Position numbers and translations under genes: made by a program. DNA of 64,000 nucleotides, taken from assembly GCF_003576645.1 (NCBI RefSeq), contig NC_044925.1:6457588-6521587 (forward strand). The letters are read 5' to 3'. Numbering within the stretch: the stretch's first letter is position 1; the number at the start of each line of letters is the position of its first letter. Below the pieces are notes generated by a model, which saw nothing but the letters and a program-made list of their open reading frames with translations, made no database searches and was not told the origin of the DNA. Below, in pieces: positions 50,601 through 62,982 of the stretch. The stretch comes from Ipomoea triloba. Taxonomy: Eukaryota; Streptophyta; Magnoliopsida; Solanales; Convolvulaceae.

Positions 50601-53600
50601 TGGTCAGTCATTGTTGCTAGTTGCCTTTTGTGGGTCTTGTACTTTCCTAACTACAATATCACTGAGTGCCATTGCAACTAATGGTGCAATGAAGGTAAAA
50701 TGGAACTTTCTAGTTCATTTGCTACATATTTTGGCTGAATAGTAAGGAAATGTCCAATTTTTACAATTCCATTGGTTGCCAGTGTTTTTTCTTTACTTAC
50801 GTTTTTTTTAGGGTGGTGGACCATACTATCTTATTGGGCGTGCCTTGGGTCCAGAGGTTGGTGTTAGTATTGGGCTGTGTTTTTTCCTGGGGAATGCAAT
50901 ATCTGGAGCTATGTGAGTGTGCAATATGATCTTGTATTCCCATTTAATGCTCTATAGTAGAATACGACATTATCTTCTCATTATGCTTGTCTAATTACAG
51001 GTATGTATTGGGAGCTGTAGAGACCTTCTTGAATGCTGTGCCAAGGGCAGGAATTTTTAGAGGTAATGCTCTATCATAGATATATGGGTCGTGTTGAAAT
51101 TGAGGGATTAAAAGGCCTGACGGGGAGAATAACAACCACCTGCCAGTTAGGCGGAAGCAAAATATGTGAGAAATCAAAGAAAAAGAGAATAGAAAGAATA
51201 TATTATAATGAAAGATTACAATAGATTGCTCTCTGTGTTTCTATGTACATCTATATATACTAAACCAATCCTAATAGGAATATAAGCACACTCCTACTAG
51301 GAGTTTCCTAATATTCAATAAATGTTTCCTAATATTCAACACTCCCCTGCAAGCTGAAACATCTAGAAGTTCCCAACTTGGACCAAAATTACAAGAAGCA
51401 CTCTACCTCACTCAAAATTACAAATGAAGATTAAATGCAGCTAGAGGCTGGATAGCTTCAAAAGAGACTATATCTGACCCTTCCTTGGGAATGAAGAGTG
51501 TTATAAGGTATATTCAACTGAGTTGTGACCATACCATATGTCCTCTAATTCATATATATAGGATGGTGTACTCTCCTCAAAACAGTGTGAGACAGAGAGA
51601 GAACAACTCAGTTCAAAGGTATTCCTCTTAAACACATTCGAACAAAGAGAAATGCACCAAGAACGGAGCTAAACACAATCCTTGGGAATAAAGATGAACA
51701 CCCCAAGGACGGAGCTGAACACGATCTAGGGAGTGAACGCACCAAGGACGAAGTTGAACACGATCCTTGGGAATGAAGATGAACGCACCAAGGATAGAGT
51801 TGAACATGAACAACCACAAGATAACACAACAAAAACACTCTAAGACATGCCAACAAAGCCTTCATTGAGAGCAATAGAGGCGAAAGGGAGCAAAGAATAG
51901 CAAAGGATGAAGTAGAGCCATAGTAATGAAGATAAACCCAAAGCAACGAGATGAAGATAACACACCGATTTTAGATAGTTAGACTCCCCCTTACTTGAAA
52001 CATGGGAAATAATCAAAGGCCTTTATAGTAGTGTTGAAACTGAACACCCTTGGGATAAGGCATACCGGGGATAGAGAAACAACACAGTTATACCAAAACA
52101 CCATGGGGAAGAAGTTTGGCAATAAACCCAAAAACCCTTCAAATTTAACCAAAAAGGTCCAAAGAATGGCAAAACAACAATCTGGAAAGTATTCACTGGA
52201 AAAATACATTAGAGGAGAAGCACACGCATAGATGGAGTCACGGAGGACAGACGGGGATATCTGGAAAGTTTTGTTGAAAAATCCCGCTGGAGGTGATCAC
52301 ACGTGCCAGTGCGTGAAACTACGGTGGCGCGTGACACCGGCAGTGATGTAGTAAGGCAACCAAATTTTCCAGATAAGGTCGCAAAAAGGAGATGAATCCA
52401 TCGGTGTAGGAGGTGAGATCACAAAATCACTGGAGAAGAAGAGATATGGCCGGAAAATCGAAAGCTCGTCTGTCGGTGGTTGCGGCGCGTGATGGCGCGT
52501 GCAATGGCGAATGGTGATAGGTCTTCAGGCAAAGGCTCCCGACGAGGTTCCAAGGGGTTTGTGGTGAAAGATTGGAGAATAACCACCAGACACGTCGAAA
52601 CAAGAGAAAACTGTCACGGGTTCATGTTTACTCCGAAAAGTAAGTGTTGCCGAAAATATTGGAAGAAAAATAGCCTAGGAAAGTAGGCTCTAATACCATG
52701 ATAACAACTACCCGCCAGTTAGGCGGAAGCAAAATATGTGAGAAACCAAAGAAAAAGAGAATAGAAAGAATATATTATAATGAAAGATTACAATAGATTG
52801 CTCTCTGTGTTTCTATGTACCTCTATATATACTAAACTATATACTAAACCAATCCTAATAGGAATAGGAAACTAAGCCCACTCCTACTAGGAGTTTCCTA
52901 ATATTCAATAAAGGTTTCCTAATATTCAACATGTGGAAATCCATGGAAGAGAGGGGTCTATATATATACTAAACTATATACTAAACCAATCCTAATAGGA
53001 ATAGGAAACTAAGCCCACTCTTACTAGGAGTTTCCTAATATTCAATAAAGGTTTCCTAATATTCAACATGTGGAAATCCATGGAAGAGCGGGGTCTATAT
53101 TCCCAAGGAATTAGGATCCCTTTCCAATTTTTTCCTGTGAATTAGTTCACAAGTTGGTTAGCTTTGTGCTGATTATTTTAATAGCCACATCAACAATTGG
53201 AGTGGAACTCAACATTTGTCTTCTATTTTACAAGGATCCATCCTTAAATTTCATCTCTTTGTGCATGTGTGTGTGTATTTGGAATCTGGGATGTGGTGGT
53301 TGTTTATAATTTCCTAAGTTTATATCTGATTTGATCATTTTCACATTTCATGATGCAGAGACCGTCACAGAAGTTAATGGTGCTACAGTTGCGCCCATCA
53401 TGAAACCAAGTTTATATGACTTGCAGATATATGGGGTTGTTGTGACTATTATTCTGTGCTTCATAGTATTTGGTGGTGTCAAAATGATCAATCGTGTTGC
53501 ACCGGCTTTCCTTATCCCTGTTTTATTCTCATTATGCTGCATATTTCTTGGCTTATTTTTGGCGAGGAAGGATACTCCATCAGGTTAGCATTGTTTTGAC

Positions 53601-56600
53601 CATCTAACTTTCCTTCTTTTGAAGTTCTCTTGTCTTCAACAAGATATGCACTGGGATAAGTGGTACTAGCACAATTAAAATATCTCTTGTTTGAGTTACT
53701 GGAGCATGATTTAAAATGATTTCATCCCTATTGAGACTTTTCTTCCAATAGGATGGTCATGTCCTGAGTCATTCTCTGTTCCTGAGATGCGTGGATGGAT
53801 ACACTGTTATTACTTAGTTATTAGGTTAAACAGCTTCTCTGTATTCGGTTTCTCATCCTTGGACTTCCGGAACTTTTGTTATTGAAAGCGTGTATATGGG
53901 TGATCTTCAAGAATGCCATTTCTAGTTTGAGCTACAAAAAAGCTTCTATAATTGGATGATTATGTTGTTGAGAATTCTAATGTTCTTTGGCTTCTATTAT
54001 ATACTGATAAATCAATTCCACTACTTGCTTAAGTTTGTTTCATAGAAGATTACTTTAGGATATACAGGTAAGTGAACCTGAATCCTTTTGTATAAGGAAT
54101 ATGGAAGCCAACATTGTAGTGATTTCATAATAATATTAAACATGAGTTTGTGTCATAAGGATGACAATAATGTAGTTATTTCATATTGTGTTTGTTGTTT
54201 CTAAGCATGAGTTTGTGTTTATTAAATAAGTGGAGATGAAGTTGTGGATTGTAATCAGATTTGGAGATTCTGCTAAAGAAAGAATCATTGTATTATTTGG
54301 TCAAAGGTGCTAGAGTTCATACCTAAATGAACCTAAGCTGGCAACATGAGTGTTGTATGAGTATTTGCCAAAAGTATGTTCTAAAGAATAGCAAAACAGG
54401 GAGAAACAGCTATTTCCTGTGAGTAATTCAAAAACTTTAAAGGTTATTAGTTATCCCTTCTTCCCATAGATATGGAAGTTATGTTCACCTTTTGTTTTTG
54501 TGATACTAATTCAAGGGTGGACAAATTGTTTATTGTCCTGCACTAACCTTGTTTGTGCTTAAGTTTCCTTTGCATTCATTTTACTTGTTGCACATAATCT
54601 TTTCTTCTTTTACATACATATTTGTGGGTGAGTGTGACCCTTCTGTTGTACTGCAGTTGGATTCACGGGGTTGAGTTTGGAATCTTTTAAAGACAACTGG
54701 AGCTATGATTATCAGATGACGAATGATGCTGGTATTCCAGATCCTAAGGGGGATATATACTGGAGTTTCAAGTAAGGCATGCAACTATATCATTTTCCCG
54801 AGTCCTATCTTTGTCTCTTATTCATTCAATATACTTTATCCGGATGCATGGATCAATTTCTAGAATTTATTCTCTAGTATCTTTTAGGATTTGCTATGAG
54901 TTACTCCATATGGAGCATATTTCCCAACTAACATGGAAATGCTGGAGGAGTCAATGAACTATTAGTTCTCCATTATATTTGAGCAATTCTTCTACGGTCT
55001 TATAATCTAAGATTGGGCTAATGACACTCAATTGGGCTATAATGCACATGGGTCAAACGCACTAAAAGATTGAATCCAATCAATTAGCTAGTCTAAGTGT
55101 CTAACCTATGGCCTTATAAACCCATATGTTATCTTATATTTTCACTGTTGGACTCTTAAAAAGGAGTTTGTTGGTGGCAATAAGAGGTGTAGATAGTTCC
55201 TTTTCTTCTTCATCTTTTCGCTGTTTAGTTTCATAATTTGATAGTTAAACTGGTATTCCTTACCATATTCCTCCTTTTTTGGAAGTCGAAGCTACGCTTC
55301 TAAATATAAATACTAGCCACGAGCATATCCTGTGATTTAACTTTTAACAAATGTCTCAATAGCATTCTGATTCTACAGTCAACGTGTCTCTTATTGGGCA
55401 GAATAAGAATTCCAAAACTTTGAGACCTGTTGTTATGCCTTTTTCTTTTATAAACAATGATGATGATTGTTATTTACCATTAGGTGTTTTGGACTTTTGA
55501 TAAATGAACCTGTGCAAGAACTCAAGAAATGTGTTTTTTTCTCCTTAAAGTGTTCTGGTAGTGGTACAACCATGGTGAATGTAAAATGTTTTGCATGTTC
55601 AGAAGTTGTAGGACTGGCTCAAATCTTGATATCATATATTCTGATTGACCAATCTATTACACCTAGAAGCCCATTTACTGTAAAGAAAATAATATATTAG
55701 TTAAACTTCCTCTAAGTTATCCCCGCTTTATCTTAAATCTTGTTATTATACTCTAATGTTCATCAGTCTTCAGTGCATTGGTAGGTCTATTTTTCCCAGC
55801 TGTGACTGGGATCATGGCAGGCTCTAACCGTTCAGCCTCACTAAAGGACACCCAGCGTTCTATTCCCATTGGAACCTTAGCTGCAAATGTGGCAACCACT
55901 AGCTTATATTTTATTACTGTGTTTTTCTTTGGATCTGTGGCAACTCGACAGAGGCTTTTGACTGACAGGTACCATTAACTCCTAACCCACAAGCATAAAG
56001 CTGTATATTTTAGAAAAGTTTCGTCCTGTTGTTTCTGAATTGCTCTATTTGTGAAAGAGTGTTTCTTCCAGCATACTTTCCCTGAATCACTGCTCTTTTT
56101 CTCACATACTTGAGTTAGAGCAGGGGGCCTCTTGTTAACTTTTGAATTGTACTTTTGCAGGTTATTAACAGCTTCAGTTGCTTGGCCTTTCCCGGCAGTT
56201 GTTTATACGGGCATCATTCTTTCCACCTTGGGTGCAGCTCTTCAGAGCTTAACTGGTGCTCCCCGCCTTCTTGCAGCTATAGCAAATGATGACATTCTTC
56301 CTGTTCTTAATTACTTCAAGGTGGCGGATGGATGTGAGCCTAATACGGCTACACTCTTCACTGCCTGCATTTGTATTGGATGTGTTATTATTGGGAATCT
56401 GGACATTATCTCACCAACCACAACAATGTTTTATCTTCTATGCTATGCTGGTGTGAATTTATCCTGCTTTCTTCTGGACCTTTTAGATGCTCCTAGCTGG
56501 CGTCCTCGGTGGAAATTCCACCACTGGAGTCTTTCTCTTGTTGGAGCATTACTTTGTATAGGTTTGTTTCTTCTTCTGCAGTGGGTAAACTTGTTTGGTT

Positions 56601-58878
56601 TCAGTCATCTTATTGTTGATAATTGGACATTTGGACAGACAAATATTTCATTCAAGCAGCCTTCTTATTATTTATATCCAATTTTAGTGAAAGGAGATAT
56701 GCTCCAAAGTCCAAGCTCTATGTGATCCTCTGACATCTAATATACATCCTTGTATGTATATATTAACTGGATTTACTGATAAGATCTCACCTCCCCCTCA
56801 AAAGACATTGTCATTTGGCTTATTGAGCCAGAGGGTGTTACATACCTGGATTAACCATTGTCATTTTGATCTTTAGCAGCCCCATTTCTCTCTGCATTTT
56901 GAAGCTAAGCATATTTACCCGTTACTCTGCAGTTACCATGTTTTTAATATCATGGACATTCACTGTGGTGGCCTTGGGCCTAGCAGCTCTCATCTATTAC
57001 TATGTCTGCATCAAGGGAAAAGCTGGGAACTGGGGTGATGGTTTCAAGAGTGCATATTTTCAGCTTGCTCTGCGTAGTCTACGCTCTCTCGGAGGTATAT
57101 ATGCTTATGCTGAACAGTATTTCCATATAAATTTTATATTCACTTTTTTTTCCCCCACTCATATCTCTGAATGAACAAACTTTTTAAAGGTTATTGTGGT
57201 GTGTATGTAATGCAACCGTCATAGTGTAGATGAAATTCAAAAATCTACTGAAAGATGTTTTTCTTTTTACTAGAGTTTCAAATTTCTTGAGACCTTTGGA
57301 TGACCGAGGAAACCCCATAACTCTTTTGGGTATAAGTAAATCTCGACTTGTGTCCTTACATTATTCATAACTGATCGCTTCAAACCAACGGGACAAGGAT
57401 TCGTGACCGGCGGCGATCTTTATTTTTATTTATTTATTTTTAAAATAGATCATACGCAAGTCCGACTTGTGTTTGAGATCTATATTTCGAAAAAAAAAAA
57501 AAAAGACTATTAACGCATGTCCCAAATTTGATTTTCTCATTTTTGTACACATGTTTCAAACATCCTATTTTTGTCTACTCTTTGAAACCCCACACCCCTT
57601 TTCAAGTGTGAGTAAATCCCGTCATGTGATCATCTTAGTAAGCAAAAGACTACAAGAAAGTAAACTAACTTAGATTACTGATCAATTCAAATGAAGAAGG
57701 CAAATATTCGAACTCGTGACCTTTCTATTTAGTAGTGTTTGGTTTTTACACATCATCTGATAGTTAACTAACATATATGAGATTTTATGCATGCAGCAAC
57801 ACAGGTACATCCAAAGAACTGGTACCCTATACCCCTCATATTCTGTCGGCCTTGGGGCACGCTACCGGAGAATGTACCTTGCCATCCTAAGCTTGCCGAC
57901 TTTGCCAACTGCATGAAGAAAAAAGGGAGGGGAATGTCCATTTTTGTTTCAATTATGGACGGAGATTACCATGAATGTGCCGAGGATGCCAAGGCAGCTT
58001 GTAAGCAGCTAAGTACATATATCGACTACAAGAGTTGCGAAGGCGTAGCAGAAATTGTTGTCGCCCCAAACATGTCAGAAGGGTTCAGAGGCATTGTCCA
58101 GTTGATGGGGCTCGGAAATCTGAAGCCAAACATAATCGTGATACGCTACCCAGAAATCTGGCGTAGCGAGAATTTAACCGAAATCCCAGCCACCTTTGCT
58201 GAGATAATAAACGACTGCATTGTTGCCAACAAAGCAGTGGTTATTGTCAAAGGACTAGACGAGTGGCCAAACGAGTATCAGAGACAGTACGGCACCATTG
58301 ATTTGTACTGGATCGTCAGAGACGGGGGGCTTATGCTCCTCCTTTCCCAGCTCCTCCTCACCAAAGAGAGCTTCGAGGGGTGCAAGATTCAGGTCTTCTG
58401 CATTGCGGAGAAAGATTCAGACGCCGAGGAACTTAAGGCCGATGTGAGCAAATTCCTTTACGATCTCCGGATGCAAGCTGAGGTGATTGTGATTTCAATG
58501 AAGTCATGGGAGGAAGTCTCGGGGGAGCAGCGAGAATCGCAGGAGGCATTCACGGCTGCCCAGCAGAGAATTGCCAGCTACTTGGCGGAGATGAAGGACA
58601 AGGCTGGGGAACAAGGGAGTCCTTTGATGGCTGATGGAAAGGCTGTGGTTGTGAATGACCAACAAGTGGCAAAGTTCCTATACACCGCTTTAAAGCTCAA
58701 CTCCACAATTCTCAACTACTCGAGAATGGCTGCGGTTGTGCTTCTTAGCCTACCGCCTCCTCCTCTCAACCACCCTGCTTACTTTTACATGGAGTATATG
58801 GACCTGTTGGTGGAAAATGTGCCTAGGTTGTTGATAGTCCGGGGGTATCGTAGAGATGTTGTTACATTGTTTTCCTAG
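45233..58878 (+). CDS. CCC1: Cation-chloride cotransporter CCC1 (SLC12 family)
   Basis: Thirteen exons in continuous phase: 45233-45405, 48117-48272, 48541-48613, 49922-50013, 50580-50694, 50812-50912, 51001-51062, 53359-53583, 54657-54771, 55774-55968, 56161-56561, 56933-57094, 57797-58878; 983 codons, near the 975 of Arabidopsis CCC1. The first ATG gives [19 protein letters not shown], then [10 protein letters not shown]. The amino-acid permease core has about 12 membrane spans ([77 protein letters not shown]) and is followed by the cytosolic SLC12 C-terminal domain to [12 protein letters not shown]. Plant CCC1 moves K+ or Na+ together with Cl- and works in the trans-Golgi/early endosome and in ion and osmotic balance. 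Introns hold several MITEs and an LTR element; the junctions are intact. Retention of intron 11 would end the protein shortly after LVGALLCIG. Confidence 0.95.
46286..46568. mobile_element. Mutator-type MITE in CCC1 intron 1 with 9-bp TSD
   Basis: The left arm AATCACCATTTTGGTTCCTC pairs with right arm GAGGGACCAAAATGATGATT. CCTGAAGGA occurs exactly on both sides (46277-46285 and 46569-46577). Foldback interior, no coding. Confidence 0.85.
46717..46860 (+). mobile_element. Possible tRNA-derived SINE in CCC1 intron 1
   Basis: GCATAGTTGGTAAGG resembles a pol III A box and GGTTTGATGCC, about 35 bp later, resembles a B box (GGTTCGANNCC). The spacing fits a tRNA-related SINE head, but I see no clear tail or target duplication. 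Confidence 0.35.
46943..47185. mobile_element. MITE inserted in a TA tract, CCC1 intron 1
   Basis: Left end ATTTTGGTTCAGATGCGGCC, right end GTGACC... in the form ACACCTGAACCTGACCC, imperfect inverted repeats; both arms carry CTCTCCCGTGCGG and CACCACTCAATG in opposite orientation. It is flanked on both sides by TATATA runs (46927-46942 and 47183-47215). Confidence 0.7.
47183..47215. repeat. (TA)n microsatellite in CCC1 intron 1
   Basis: About 16 TA units next to the MITE. A second T-rich tract, (TTTTTG)n, lies at 47597-47655. Confidence 0.93.
49410..49753. mobile_element. Foldback MITE in CCC1 intron 3 with TSD
   Basis: GAGTTAATTTCATTTTTGGT at the left pairs with ACCAAAAATGGATTTAACTC at the right, with arms of about 70 bp (TCCTAGATTTATAGGTG and its complement). 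TTTTTTATTC flanks both ends, an apparent 10-bp target duplication in a T-rich context. Confidence 0.78.
51129..52931 (-). mobile_element. Non-autonomous LTR retrotransposon in CCC1 intron 7
   Basis: Two direct repeats, 51129-51341 and 52701-52931, act as LTRs and begin on the minus strand with TGTTGAATATTAGGAAAC. Next to the right-hand one, the minus strand reads TGGTATTAGAGCC (52687-52699), a primer-binding site for initiator Met-tRNA. Next to the left-hand one is CTTGCAGGGGAG, a polypurine tract. The 1.35-kb interior has no gag or pol, but repeats phrases such as CACCAAGGACGAAGTTGAAC and GATCCTTGGGAATGAAGATG. It must have been mobilised by another element. Antisense to CCC1. Confidence 0.85.
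52820..53094. repeat. 137-bp tandem duplication spanning LTR end and flank
   Basis: ATACTAAACCAATCCTAATA through GAAATCCATGGAAGAG occurs twice at a 137-bp offset with one or two changes (CTCCTACTAGG against CTCTTACTAGG, GAGAGGGG against GAGCGGGG). The unit includes the outer part of the right LTR plus about 30 bp of host flank, so the duplication arose after insertion. Confidence 0.8.
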
Positions 58879-59049
58879 TTGCTCACTACTTGCTCATTCA
58901 TCATTTTTTTTTAAATGCTACCTAATTATATATATTTTTTAAGAAAAAGAAAAAAAACCCTTCAATCTTACGTTGTCTTAGTACCCCTTTTATATTTGAG
59001 CTGTCTTAGCTTGGCTCAAATATTCCTTTTTGTTTCGGGGGTATAAAAT

Positions 59050-59790
59050 TGTATTCTATATATTATTCATTCTTTTTAGGGCAAAATGAGTAAACAAATT
59101 TTGATTTATTTTGCCTTCTGAATTGCATAGGAAAAAATTTATTCTTAAAATGTGTTTGACTCAATTGGTGTAAAAAACACATGTCATATGCGTTTGATAT
59201 ACATGATTTTAACTTTTTAGTGTCTGAGTAAACAAATCTTGATGGATTTTACCTTTCGAATTGGATGGGAAATACTTAATCTTAAAATGTGTTTGACTCA
59301 ATTGGTGTCAAAAATACATGACATATGCGTTTTAAGTGTTTAACATGATTTTAACTTTTTTTGTGCATGAATAATCAAATCTTGATATTTTTACCATATA
59401 AATTGGATGGGAAAAACTTATTTTTAAAATGCATTTGACTCAATTGGTGTAGAAACCCATGTCATATGCATTGACATGATTTTAACTTTTAAATTTAGTG
59501 TTTAAATAAACAAATCTTAATTTATTTTGTCTTCGGAATTGGATGGGAAAAACTTATTTTTAAAATGTGTTTAACTCTATCAGTTGGTGTCAGAAACTCA
59601 TGTCATATGCGTGTGACATGATTTTAACTTTTTAGTGTTTGAATAAACAAATCTTGATTTATTTATCTTCTGAATTGGATGGGAAAAATTTATTTCTAAA
59701 ATATAATGTGTTTAACTCTATTGGTGTTAGAAACACGTCATATGCGTTTAACATGATTTTAACTTTTTAATGCATGAGTAAATATAAAAT
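59050..59790 (+). repeat. Tandem repeat, about 135-142 bp period, 5-6 diverged units
   Basis: Each unit contains ACATGATTTTAACTTTT, AGTAAACAAATCTTGAT, GAATTGGATGGGAAAAACTT and AAAATGTGTTTGACTC in that order; copies of the first phrase lie at about 59202, 59344, 59475, 59617 and 59752. Period and sequence drift between units. No coding meaning seen. Confidence 0.85.
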
Positions 59791-59989
59791 ATTTAGCACA
59801 TATTTGAAATGTGTTCAAGCTTTAAATAAAAACTTTTTAAATCTCAAACACAAATTCTAAATGAATTTGGCATAATAATTACTACATTAAAATTTTCAGG
59901 TCCAAAAGATCACAATAAGCTCATGTGCATATTAGAAATGTGTTTGACCTTTAAATAACAACCCACCTAATATATTTTGAAGGCAAATT

Positions 59990-60785
59990 TTATTGTGTAC
60001 CATGATGGCATGGTCCAAAACTGTGTCGTTTTGTTTAATTAAAAGAAACAACACATGTTCTATCTTAATTACTTCTATTTGTATGATATATTCAGTTTCA
60101 TTTTATATACATTGTAAATTCATTTCGTCACAACTAAACTATCATTTTGTTTCAACTACAGTTTCATTTGACATTATACACTCAATATGTGAGACCTGTT
60201 ATTGAATTTCATTTTATACACAATGTAGTCTTATTACAACACCACTAAAGTATAATTATAATTCAACTTTTTAATTGGACAATATACATTCAAATATGTG
60301 AAATTGTTATTAATTTTCATTTTATATACATTGTAGTTTCATTACAACACAACTAAAGTATCATCATTTTGATACAACTACAGTTTCATTTAACAATATA
60401 CACTCAAGACATGTTATTTAGTTACATTTTATACATACCATAGTTTCATTTCAACACAACTAAAGTATCATTTTAATTTAACTGCAATTTCATTTGACAA
60501 TATACATACACTCAATATGTGAGACATGTTATTCAGTTTCATTTTATGCATAATGTAGTTTCAATATTTCAGCATAACTAAAGTTAATTTCAATTCAATT
60601 ATAGTTTCATTTGATAATATATACTCAATATGTGAGATATATTGTTTAGTTTCTTTTTAGATATATTGTAGTTTCATTTTATTTTGAGCAGATTACAAGT
60701 ATAAAATTTTTGTTAAATATAGCCAGCGTTGTTTCTTTACTTAAAGAAACGTCGTCGTTTTTGGACCATGGTCCACCGTATAACA
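59990..60785. mobile_element. Possible TIR element whose interior is a 110-bp tandem array
   Basis: The left end has ATGGCATGGTCCAAAACTGTG...TTAAAAGAAAC; the right end has GTTTCTTTACTTAAAGAAAC then TTTTTGGACCATGGTCCACC. They are partly inverted to one another. Between them, at about 60085-60690, six units of roughly 108-118 bp repeat TTTCATTTTATATACATTGT, TTTCATTACAACACAACTAA and ACACTCAATATGTGAGAC. It is a different family from the array just before it. Confidence 0.5.
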
Positions 60786-61009
60786 ATTGATATTTGTAGG
60801 GTTGAACATATTTTTAAATTTGTTTAGCCCTAAAATAACCTACTCAACTTAAAATTATCATAACCTTGACTGTAACCTTTACAAATACTAGAACAAATTT
60901 TTTTATTTTAGATGTAATATAATTCAGATATGCACTTTTACATAAAATTTAATTAGGGTTTTATTTTTTCTATTTTATTTTTATTGAGAAGTAAATTTTG
61001 GAAACTCGC
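60786..61009. other. AT-rich spacer
   Basis: No gene or clear repeat seen between the tandem-array element and the copia fragment. Confidence 0.4.
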
Positions 61010-62040
61010 TTGATGCAATGTGCTTCATTCTACTCTCCTCTTGACGTATATCCTTATGATGAATGCTATGTGTCTGGTAATTGAATATTGATCAACTAGA
61101 ATGATAATGAATATTACAGGATATATACAGAAGATACCTACACAACATAGCCATCTAGAAGCAACATAAGTCTAACTATAATAGGCCCTAATACGCCCCC
61201 GCAAACTCAAGGTGGTAAAGAAACAACATTGAGTTTGTCATGCAAAAAGGAGAACCGAGAGGAGACAAGAGCCTTCGTAAAAATATCCGCCAACTGATCT
61301 TTAGTTGAAATGAACTGTACCGCCAAGTCCACAGAAGCCACTTTATCTCTTACAAAATGGTAGTCAATCTCTACATGTTTTGTCTAAGCATGGAACACCG
61401 AGTTAGCACACAGATAAGTAGCTCCCAAATTGTCACACCATAACTTAGGAGGAGCAGAAAGTCGAATGCCAAGCTCATCTAATAAGGATACTAACCAAGT
61501 CACCTCAGCCGAGGCATATGCAAGTCCCTTGTTCAGCTTCAGTAGACGAACGTGCCACAGTCTTCTACTTACGACAAGCCCAAGAGACAAGATTACCACC
61601 CAGAAACACCGCAAAACCACTCGGTAGACTTTCTATCTACCGGACAACCAGCCCAGTCCGAGTCCGAAAAAGCATGAACGACTAGAGAAACCAACCTAAA
61701 GATACGCAACCCATAGTGCAAGGTACCCTTCACATAGCGAAGCACATGCTTCAGATAGACCAATGAGCAGCCGTCGGGGCATACATGGATTGACACAACT
61801 TGTTCAGCGCATATGACAAATCGGGTCGAGTAATGGTGAGGTACTGAAGAGTACCCACAAACCTACAAAAAGAAGTAGGATACGGCAACAACCCAGACTC
61901 AACAGAGGACCCAATCCTGGTAGTAGCAATAGGCGTAAGGACGGGCTTACAATCCTCCATACCAACACACCGCAAAATGTCAGTCATATAGCGACGCTGA
62001 GACAGTACAAGCGCACCACCAACATCATGGGCACAGTCAT
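61010..62040 (-). pseudogene. Ty1/copia retrotransposon fragment: RT end, RNase H, start of 3' LTR
   Basis: Minus strand, order RT to RNase H: LVLSQRRYMTDILRC, FVGTLQYLTITRPDLSYALN (RT end), [29 protein letters not shown] and [14 protein letters not shown]...[11 protein letters not shown] (RNase H). The polypurine tract TTTGCGGGGGCG lies at about 61195, followed by TATTAGGGCCTATTATAG, the likely 3' LTR start. Frames shift between blocks. At about 62040 it is abruptly joined to the other LTR element. Confidence 0.82.
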
Positions 62041-62760
62041 GAGAACAAAACGTGGTTGGAAGGTTCCTGTGTGAGATTTGTCAATGTCTACACAAACGGC
62101 AGTCAGTTCAAAGACATCGCATTCTACCGTACAGCCAATAGAGTACATAGATCTCACGAGGCAAGGTTCAAAGGGTTACACCTACCTTTGCTATGCAGGA
62201 ATCAACGGTTGAACGCAGTTGTTTCCGATTTCAAAATTCCCTTGAAAATCATTTTCATTCATGTGGGGGATTGTTGGAAAATAGCACTAAAAATGGCATT
62301 TTAAGTGGCCATTTTGTGGTATAAATATATGTGGGTCCACTTCTGATTTTGGGTCGGGTCAAAGTGGATTCGGGTTCTTCGTAGTTAGACGAAGAGATTG
62401 ATATATTATACGCTCAAAATGGATAATGGGTGAATGAGAAATTGATTCTCAAAGTAGACCCATTTGAGATGGAATTCAAGTGTGGAAAGCTTATGTAGCT
62501 TTGTCCCACATTGGTTTGGAATGAACTTTTGCACCACTATATATACAAGGGTCCTTTCATGACTAATTAACTTGTATAGCATAGATGCTTTCTCTCGCGC
62601 GCAGGGGGTGTGCAAATCAAATCCCAAACTGAGCCTGAAAAAGCTTGACTCGTATACGTCGGTACCTGCGGGCACGAATGTCCGGAAAATTGGCAGGTCT
62701 TGCTGGCTAAGTTATGCCATATTTTCGAACGAGTTTTCCATCTCAGACCACATGAGATCG

Positions 62761-62982
62761 AACTGATCTCTCGGTCGAGAAATCAAACGAATTGACCTCT
62801 CGAGAGGTAGCCCGATGTCTCGAACCAAGTTACTCGCGTACGAGTGCGATATCGCGCAGCCCAGGTTGGCACAACTGATCTCTCGGTCGAGACATCAAAC
62901 GAACTGACCTCTCGAGAGGTAGCCTGATGTCTCGAACCAAGTCACTCGCGTACGAGTGCGATATCGCGCAGCCCAGGTTGGC
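62761..62982. repeat. 112-bp tandem duplication inside the LTR
   Basis: Two units start AACTGATCTCTCGGTCGAGA at 62761 and 62873 and both run through GCGATATCGCGCAGCCCAGG. They differ at a few bases (CGAGAAATC against CGAGACATC; GTTACTCGCG against GTCACTCGCG). Each unit contains palindromes CTCTCGAGAG and CGCGTACGAG. Confidence 0.9.

Noticed and set aside
56562..56725. CCC1 exon extending past 56561
   Set aside because: Readthrough gives a non-family sequence and a stop; the GT at 56562 joins in phase to 56933, restoring the [11 protein letters not shown] membrane span.
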